Both the position numbers and the translations under genes were made by a program. A stretch of 64,000 nucleotides of DNA from an uncultured Oscillospiraceae bacterium (GTDB lineage Bacteria > Bacillota > Clostridia > Oscillospirales > Oscillospiraceae), in contig CAKTNW010000005.1 in the NCBI GenBank assembly GCA_934589145.1, positions 38,900 to 102,899 on the forward strand, read 5' to 3'. Position 1 is the stretch's first letter. Every line of letters starts with the position of its first letter. Shown here piece after piece: positions 59,269 to 64,000 of this stretch. The notes under the pieces were generated by a model. It did no database searches, was not told where the DNA came from, and saw nothing but the letters and a program-made list of their open reading frames with translations.

Positions 59269-60726
59269 TTACTCCTTCTTCTCGCCGTGGCCGACGCCCG
59301 CAATGGCGGCGGCGTATTTTTTCTTCTGTTCCAGAGAGGACAGCTTGGAATACATGACCTTCTGGGCCTGGGGGGAGCCCGCGCCGTGCATGGACTCCAC
59401 CAGCGCCGTACCGCCGGTCATATTCTCGATGAGACGGCCCACACGCATACGGTCCTCGGTGGGGATGCAGTCCACACCCCGCAGGTACTTGTCCACATAG
59501 TGGCCGATCTCGGGATTCTTCAGGTCGGACTCGGAGGGCATGGTGGCGATGATGCCGCCGCCGATGTCCTGGGCCAGACGGTCGATCTCGTAGATGAGCT
59601 GGGTGACGTTGTGCTTGCCCACGTTGGCCAGCAGGGGGTCGACGAAGTACGCGCCGGAGGCGGTACACTTGCCCTCGCAGGAGCAGGCCAGGGAGCAGGC
59701 GAACAGCGTCTCCTCCTTGTGGATCATCTCGTTGAGCTTTTCCTTGATGTGGCTGGCCTTGCCGTAGCCGCTGTAATCGGCCATCAGGGCCGCCGCGCCG
59801 ATGACCACATCGGACACGCCGCTCTTGCAGCCGCCGTAGTTGGCCCGGTGATAGCAGGCGAAGCGCTCCACCAGCAAGCCGGAGAAGGCGGTCTCGCCGC
59901 ACATGAACACGCGGTCCCAGGGGACGAACACGTTCTCCAGCACCGTCAGGCACTCGCCGCCCACGATGCCGTACTGGGCGTTGCCCTGATCCACGTCGCC
60001 CTCGCACTTGCGGTCGTCGTTGGTCTGGCGGCCGAAGATGTGCAGCACGCCCTCGGCGTCCACGGGGATGGCGCAGCAGACGGCGTAGTCGGCCTCGTCC
60101 TCCTTCATACCCATGGTGGGCATGATGAGCATCTCGTGGCTGTTGACCATGCCGGTCATGTGAGCCTTGGCGCCCCGGATGACGATGCCGTCATCCCGCT
60201 TTTCCACCACATGGACGAACAGGTCGGGGTCCTTCTGCTGGCCGGGCCGCAGGCTGCGGTCGCCCTTCACGTCGGTCATGGCGCCGGCGATCATCAGGTC
60301 GTTCTCCTGGACGTACTCCAGATACTTCTTGAACCGCTCATGGTAATTGGTGCCCATGGCCTGGTCGATCTCGTAGGTGACGGAGTAAGTGGCGTTCATG
60401 GCGTCGAAGCCCACGCAGCGCTGGTAGCAGGTGCCGGTCTTCTGGGAGATCATCCGCAGCATCTTCACCTTCTTCACCAGATCGTCGGTGGACTGGTGGA
60501 TGTGGGTAAAGCGGTTGATCTTCTTGCCGGTCAGGTGGGAGGTGGCGGTCATCAGCTCCTCGTACTCCTTCATGCCCGCCAGTGCGTAGGTCATGGCGGC
60601 GGAGTTGACGTGGCCCCGGACGAAGGGATGGTCGATGAGGGTCTTGGGATCCAGCAGCTCGCCCTTCAGATAGACCTTGATCTTCCGGTCGCGGAGGCTG
60701 TCTTTATATTCCTTGGCAGTTTTCAT
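59269..60726 (-). CDS. abfD: 4-hydroxybutyryl-CoA dehydratase/vinylacetyl-CoA isomerase
   Basis: 485 aa, 4-hydroxyphenylacetate 3-hydroxylase fold. The ligands of the [4Fe-4S] cluster align one residue on from the Clostridium aminobutyricum enzyme: Cys100 and Cys104 (GTCYQRCVG), His293 and Cys300 (HRANYGGCK), with Tyr297 and Lys301 also kept. It dehydrates 4-hydroxybutyryl-CoA to crotonyl-CoA through a ketyl radical. Length is typical. Between porB and the aminotransferase. Confidence 0.93.
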   Translation of the reverse strand: MKTAKEYKDSLRDRKIKVYLKGELLDPKTLIDHPFVRGHVNSAAMTYALAGMKEYEELMTATSHLTGKKINRFTHIHQSTDDLVKKVKMLRMISQKTGTCYQRCVGFDAMNATYSVTYEIDQAMGTNYHERFKKYLEYVQENDLMIAGAMTDVKGDRSLRPGQQKDPDLFVHVVEKRDDGIVIRGAKAHMTGMVNSHEMLIMPTMGMKEDEADYAVCCAIPVDAEGVLHIFGRQTNDDRKCEGDVDQGNAQYGIVGGECLTVLENVFVPWDRVFMCGETAFSGLLVERFACYHRANYGGCKSGVSDVVIGAAALMADYSGYGKASHIKEKLNEMIHKEETLFACSLACSCEGKCTASGAYFVDPLLANVGKHNVTQLIYEIDRLAQDIGGGIIATMPSESDLKNPEIGHYVDKYLRGVDCIPTEDRMRVGRLIENMTGGTALVESMHGAGSPQAQKVMYSKLSSLEQKKKYAAAIAGVGHGEKKE

Positions 60727-60737
60727 GGCGTTTCTCC

Positions 60738-61628
60738 TTACTTCACCCAGTCGTTGCGGATGCGCTGCCAGGTGGCGTCGCGCTCGGCGATGATGCGGGC
60801 GAGGTCGTGGTCATCCAGATTGGTGAAGCGGCTCTGCTTCTTCAGGTAATCCTCCACGGAGGAGAACTCCTTGGGATCACGGTTGACAGTGAACTTGCCG
60901 TTCTCGAACTCGGCCAGGTACCACAAGCCGCAGTCCACGGCCTCCTTGCCGATGTCCACGGTCACGTCGGAGGCGGTACCCCAACCGGTGGGACAGGGCG
61001 CCATCACATGGATGTAGGAGGTGCCGTCGGTGTTCATGGCCTTCTCCACCTTGGCCAGATAGTCCTCGGGATAGCCCAGGGAGGCGGTGGCGGCGTAAGG
61101 GATGCCGTGAGCGGCCACGATCTCGAACATGCGCTTCTTGCTGGACTGGCTGCCGTGGATGCGGCTGCCGGAGGGGGTGTTGGTGGTCTTCATGCCGTAG
61201 GGGGTCAGGCCGGACTTCTGCACGCCGGTGTTCATGTACGCCTCGTTGTCGTAGCAGATGAAGATGGCCTTGTCGTTGCGGTCGATCATGCCGGACAGGG
61301 CCTGCAGGCCGATATCGGCGGTGCCGCCGTCACCGGCGAAGCCCACGACGTGATAATCCTCAAGGCCCTGTGCCTTGGCACCGGCCAGGATGCCGCTCAT
61401 GACGGCTGCGGTACCGGCGAAGGGGGGGATCATGCCGTTGGTGAACAGGGGCATGTGGGGATAGATGAATGCCACGGTGGACATGCAGTTGGGGGGGATC
61501 ACCGCGATGGCGCGGTCGCCCAGCACCTTCAGGGCCAGACGGATGGCCAGCGCCGCGCCGCAGCCGCCGCAGGCCTTATGACCGTAGAAATATTCCTTAT
61601 TGGTGATCGTTTTTGCGTTAAGCGCCAC
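60738..61628 (-). CDS. porB: 2-oxoacid:ferredoxin oxidoreductase, beta subunit
   Basis: 296 aa, ThDP-binding subunit. CGGCG near residues 20-24, VVGFAGDGGTADIGLQALSG (diphosphate/Mg site with GDGG) and YDNEAYMNTGVQKSG. GTG start at 61628 with GGAGG 7 nt upstream; overlaps porA by 11 nt. Of the four-subunit POR/VOR type; the substrate may be pyruvate, a branched oxoacid or 2-oxoglutarate. Confidence 0.92.
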   Translation of the reverse strand: MALNAKTITNKEYFYGHKACGGCGAALAIRLALKVLGDRAIAVIPPNCMSTVAFIYPHMPLFTNGMIPPFAGTAAVMSGILAGAKAQGLEDYHVVGFAGDGGTADIGLQALSGMIDRNDKAIFICYDNEAYMNTGVQKSGLTPYGMKTTNTPSGSRIHGSQSSKKRMFEIVAAHGIPYAATASLGYPEDYLAKVEKAMNTDGTSYIHVMAPCPTGWGTASDVTVDIGKEAVDCGLWYLAEFENGKFTVNRDPKEFSSVEDYLKKQSRFTNLDDHDLARIIAERDATWQRIRNDWVK

Positions 61629-62802
61629 AAATATCCCTCCTCAGATTCACAAAGTTGGCTTCGCCAACCTTGGCGCTGCCGTTCAGCAGTTCGGTATAGA
61701 TGCCCTCGATGTCGGCCTTGGAGATGCTGCGGCCGCCCAGACCGCCCACATAGTTGGCGGCGGGAACGTCCACGGCGGCGCTCTTCAGCGCGGAGCAGAC
61801 GTCGGTGTAGACAACGCCCTCGAAGCCGAAGCTGATATCCTTTTCCAGCACGCCCACGAACTTGGCGTTCTTCACGAGCTCGGCCACTTCCTTGCCGGGG
61901 AAGGGACGCATGCAGCGGATCTTCAGCAGGCCCACCTTCTTGCCCTGCTCACGCAGCGCGTCCACCACGCAGCGGGTGGTTCCGGCCACGCTGCCCAGGG
62001 TGATAAGGATGGCCTCGGCGTCGTCGCAGCGATAGGCCTCCACCATACCGCCGTAGCTGCGGCCGAACAGCTTGCCGAACTCCGCGTCGGCTTCGTTGAC
62101 CTTCTCGGCAGCCTTCAGGGTAGCCAGATGCTGCTGATAGCGGAACTCGGTGTTGTACGGAGGGCCTGCGGTGATGCAGGTGCCGCGGGGCGCGTCCAGA
62201 TCCAGGCGGTTCTCAAACTTCTGATAGGGGATGTAGGCGTCCACCTTGCCCTGCTCGGCCAGGCTCACCAGCTCATAGGTGTGGGTCAGCACGAAGCCGT
62301 CCAGATTCACCATGACAGGCAGCATGACCTCGGGATCCTCGGCGATCTTATAGGCCTGCAGGATGGTGTCGTAGGCCTCCTGGGCGTTCTCGGCATACAG
62401 CTGCACCCAGCCGGATTCCAGCTCCGCCAGAGAGTCGCGCTGGTCGCCGTAGATGTTCCAGGGGGTGGCAATGGAGCGGTTGGCGTTCATCATCACGATG
62501 GGGAAGCGGGAGCCGCTGGCGTAGTGGAGACCCTCCACCATGTACAGCAGGCCCTGGCTGGAGGTAGCGGTGAAGGCGCGGGCACCCATGGCGCTGGCAC
62601 CCAGGCAGGCGGACATGGCGCTGTGCTCAGACTCCACATACAGGTATTCGCTCTCCAAAGAGCCGTCCTCCACGAAGTCGGACAAGCGCTCCACCACGAT
62701 GGTCTGCGGGGTGATGGGGTAGGCGGCGATCACATGAGGCTTTGCCTGGCGCACGGCCAGTGCCACAGCCTCGTCGCCGGAAACAAACAGCTTTCCGCTC
62801 AT
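61618..62802 (-). CDS. porA: 2-oxoacid:ferredoxin oxidoreductase, alpha subunit
   Basis: 394 aa. GDEAVALAVRQAKPHVIAAYPITPQT at the N-terminus, then the ATSSQGLLYMVEGLHYASG segment and the C-terminal core domain. Forms the active site with PorB. Coupled to porD (ATGA overlap) with AAGGAGG. Confidence 0.93.
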   Translation of the reverse strand: MSGKLFVSGDEAVALAVRQAKPHVIAAYPITPQTIVVERLSDFVEDGSLESEYLYVESEHSAMSACLGASAMGARAFTATSSQGLLYMVEGLHYASGSRFPIVMMNANRSIATPWNIYGDQRDSLAELESGWVQLYAENAQEAYDTILQAYKIAEDPEVMLPVMVNLDGFVLTHTYELVSLAEQGKVDAYIPYQKFENRLDLDAPRGTCITAGPPYNTEFRYQQHLATLKAAEKVNEADAEFGKLFGRSYGGMVEAYRCDDAEAILITLGSVAGTTRCVVDALREQGKKVGLLKIRCMRPFPGKEVAELVKNAKFVGVLEKDISFGFEGVVYTDVCSALKSAAVDVPAANYVGGLGGRSISKADIEGIYTELLNGSAKVGEANFVNLRRDICGA

Positions 62803-63092
62803 ACTTCAGCCTCCTTGATCATGGTGATAGCGCCCAGCTTGCAGGCGCGGTTGCACACGCCGCAGCCCTTGCAGTAGTCATAGTCGATCTCCAGAGCGGC
62901 GCCGGACTTGTCGATAGCGCCGTCGGGACAGACCAGGAAGCAGCGCAGGCACTTGACGCATTTCTCGGTGTCGATAACGGGACGGAAGGTACGCATACCG
63001 GAGCTGATGTCGTGCAGCTGTCCGGTGGGGAAGGACGGGCCAAGAGGCAGCTCCTTCACAACGTAGGTCAAATCAGCCAGAGGTCTTTCCAT
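62799..63092 (-). CDS. porD: 2-oxoacid:ferredoxin oxidoreductase, delta (2[4Fe-4S]) subunit
   Basis: 97 aa. Two ferredoxin motifs, CVKCLRCFLVCPDGA and CKGCGVCNRACKLGA. Relays electrons from ThDP to external ferredoxin. Starts immediately after the porG stop. Confidence 0.95.
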   Translation of the reverse strand: MERPLADLTYVVKELPLGPSFPTGQLHDISSGMRTFRPVIDTEKCVKCLRCFLVCPDGAIDKSGAALEIDYDYCKGCGVCNRACKLGAITMIKEAEV

Positions 63093-63635
63093 TTACAGCG
63101 CCTCCTTTACGATCTCATAGGTCTTGTTCAGCAGCTTCTTGTTCTTCTCCCGCAGCTTGGGGGCCAGCTGGTCGTCAATGGCGGCCTCCACGGCGGGGAT
63201 GCTGGTGATGCCGGTGGCGGCGATCAGCGCACCCAGCAGGGGCACGTTGGTGATGGGGCGTCCCAGGATCTCCAGGGCCAGACCCGTGGCGTCCACGGTG
63301 ACCACCTGTACGCCGTCGATGGCGAACTGGGCCTTGTCCTTGGTGGTGTTGATGATGACGGTAGCGCCGGGCTTCAGGCCGTTCTTGACGGGATCGCCGA
63401 ACAGGGTGTCATCCAGCACCACGGCGCAGTCGCAGGAAACCACCTCGCTGCGGTCGGTGATGGCCTTGTCGTCGATGCGGGTAAAGGCGAACACCGGTGC
63501 GCCGCGGCGCTCCGGGCCGAAGGAGGGAAACGCCAGAGCGTATTTTCCCTCGAAAAGCGATACGGCACAGCCCAGCAGTCGTGCCGCGGTGAACGCGCCC
63601 AGACCGCCGCGTCCGTGCCAGCGAATTTCTGTCAT
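63093..63635 (-). CDS. porG: 2-oxoacid:ferredoxin oxidoreductase, gamma subunit
   Basis: 180 aa. RWHGRGGLGAFTAARLL and FPSFGPERRGAPVFAFTRI are family hallmarks. First of porGDAB, the order seen in archaeal and Thermotoga POR. Start at 63635 with AGGAGG; the longer upstream frame is not supported. Confidence 0.94.
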   Translation of the reverse strand: MTEIRWHGRGGLGAFTAARLLGCAVSLFEGKYALAFPSFGPERRGAPVFAFTRIDDKAITDRSEVVSCDCAVVLDDTLFGDPVKNGLKPGATVIINTTKDKAQFAIDGVQVVTVDATGLALEILGRPITNVPLLGALIAATGITSIPAVEAAIDDQLAPKLREKNKKLLNKTYEIVKEAL

Positions 63636-63916
63636 GTGTATACCTCCTCGTTTTTGATTGTCTTGTTCTGTTCTATTTGCCGCCCTTCCGGGCATTGTCA
63701 CATATGAGAATTCTCCTGCGTTGCAGATGCTCCAGACCCGGAGCAGGCTGAAAGTCGCTAAAATTGGTACAGTTTTGGTACAGGTAGAGATGAGCAAGCT
63801 TTCCCAAAATCATGGTCTGCTGAGTAAAAGGATGGTTGTTGTGATGTAGGAGGGGGTGCCTGCCCACGGGTCTTGGAGTGAATCCGCAATGTAAGAAGAG
63901 AAGGAAGAAAGCGTAG
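63636..63916. promoter_or_regulatory. etfA-porG intergenic region with tandem TTGGTACAG repeats
   Basis: 281 bases without a gene. It holds two direct copies of TTGGTACAG 11 bp apart (63764-63772, 63775-63783) and a palindrome GAGAATTCTC (63706-63715). No clear -35/-10 pair or terminator was found, so whether porG is cotranscribed with etfA is open. Confidence 0.4.
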
Positions 63917-64000
63917 TTATTTCGCAGCCTTGGCGGCCTTGATGGACTCGATCAGCTCGGGGACGACCTTGAACAGGTCGCCGGTGATGCCGTAATCGGC
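63917..64000 (-). CDS. etfA: Electron transfer flavoprotein alpha subunit (3' end only)
   Basis: Only the last 27 codons are in the window: ADYGITGDLFKVVPELIES followed by an Ala/Lys tail, the conserved EtfA C-terminus after the FAD-binding domain. EtfAB carries electrons for acyl-CoA dehydrogenases such as butyryl-CoA dehydrogenase, fitting the abfD product crotonyl-CoA. Gene continues beyond the window edge. Confidence 0.85.
   Translation of the reverse strand, partial: ADYGITGDLFKVVPELIESIKAAKAAK

Noticed and set aside
57196..60849. A 1217-codon open frame on the plus strand
   Set aside because: It lies entirely antisense to proC, the aminotransferase and abfD, all with intact catalytic motifs. 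Its protein is a low-complexity Gly/His/Val/Leu string, typical of the opposite strand of GC-rich genes.
1..64000. CRISPR array, prophage, insertion sequence or integron
   Set aside because: No spaced direct-repeat array, transposase, integrase or phage structural gene was found on either strand.

Overview
The window looks like chromosome from a GC-rich, anaerobic, amino-acid-fermenting member of the Clostridia, most likely Oscillospiraceae (a Flavonifractor, Lawsonibacter, Oscillibacter or Intestinimonas type). This rests on hybrid cluster protein, molybdenum hydroxylases, a four-subunit 2-oxoacid:ferredoxin oxidoreductase, 4-hydroxybutyryl-CoA dehydratase, EtfA, a group II ECF vitamin transporter, NiaR, and YtrA-type GntR/ABC operons with strong AGGAGG sites. 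It is an inference from gene content; no rRNA is present.

Layout. 0.1-2.5 kb: hcp and a GNAT-YoaP protein, convergent. 2.7-11 kb: molybdenum hydroxylase locus with xdhABC, mocA (MoCo cytidylyltransferase), a fused FeS/Mo dehydrogenase of the selenium-dependent XDH type and a LysR regulator. 11-16.6 kb: an EamA exporter, then an autoregulated lipoprotein-GntR-ABC operon. 16.8-24.7 kb: Na/Pi transporter, FluC, and hypA-hypB behind a 931-aa FeS flavoprotein, with a divergent FadR-type regulator carrying its own operator. 24.8-28.3 kb: lgt and the two M16 proteins YfmF/YfmH. 28.4-30.5 kb: NiaR and a PTS-IIC-like permease with a 20-bp palindrome at its promoter. 30.5-34.4 kb: cobalamin riboswitch, EcfT and a single protein fusing both ECF ATPases to an S-component-like membrane domain. 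34.7-36.7 kb: AT-richer MATE/MarR pair, probably acquired. 36.9-41 kb: phosphoglucomutase, rlmH, murA. 41.2-49.4 kb: plus-strand run ddl-murF-ABC-F-flavodoxin-prfA-LUD-(Sua5::CoaE). 49.5-52.4 kb: XRE membrane protein, tRNA-Lys(CTT), tRNA-Glu(CTC), a 36-codon upstream ORF and a CorC/HlyC protein.

52.4-64 kb is one long minus-strand catabolic block: etfA (partial), porGDAB, abfD, an aminotransferase, P5C reductase, a YkvI permease, a proline-racemase-family enzyme, ppnP, a DUF362 FeS protein and a stand-alone LarC1. Together these suggest that an imported proline-related or other amino acid is racemised or reduced, transaminated, oxidatively decarboxylated to an acyl-CoA with ferredoxin reduction, and routed through 4-hydroxybutyryl-CoA to crotonyl-CoA and Etf-linked reduction. 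The exact substrate cannot be read from the sequence. This block, the ECF triple fusion, the NiaR-adjacent permease and the LarC1-only protein are the points most worth following up.
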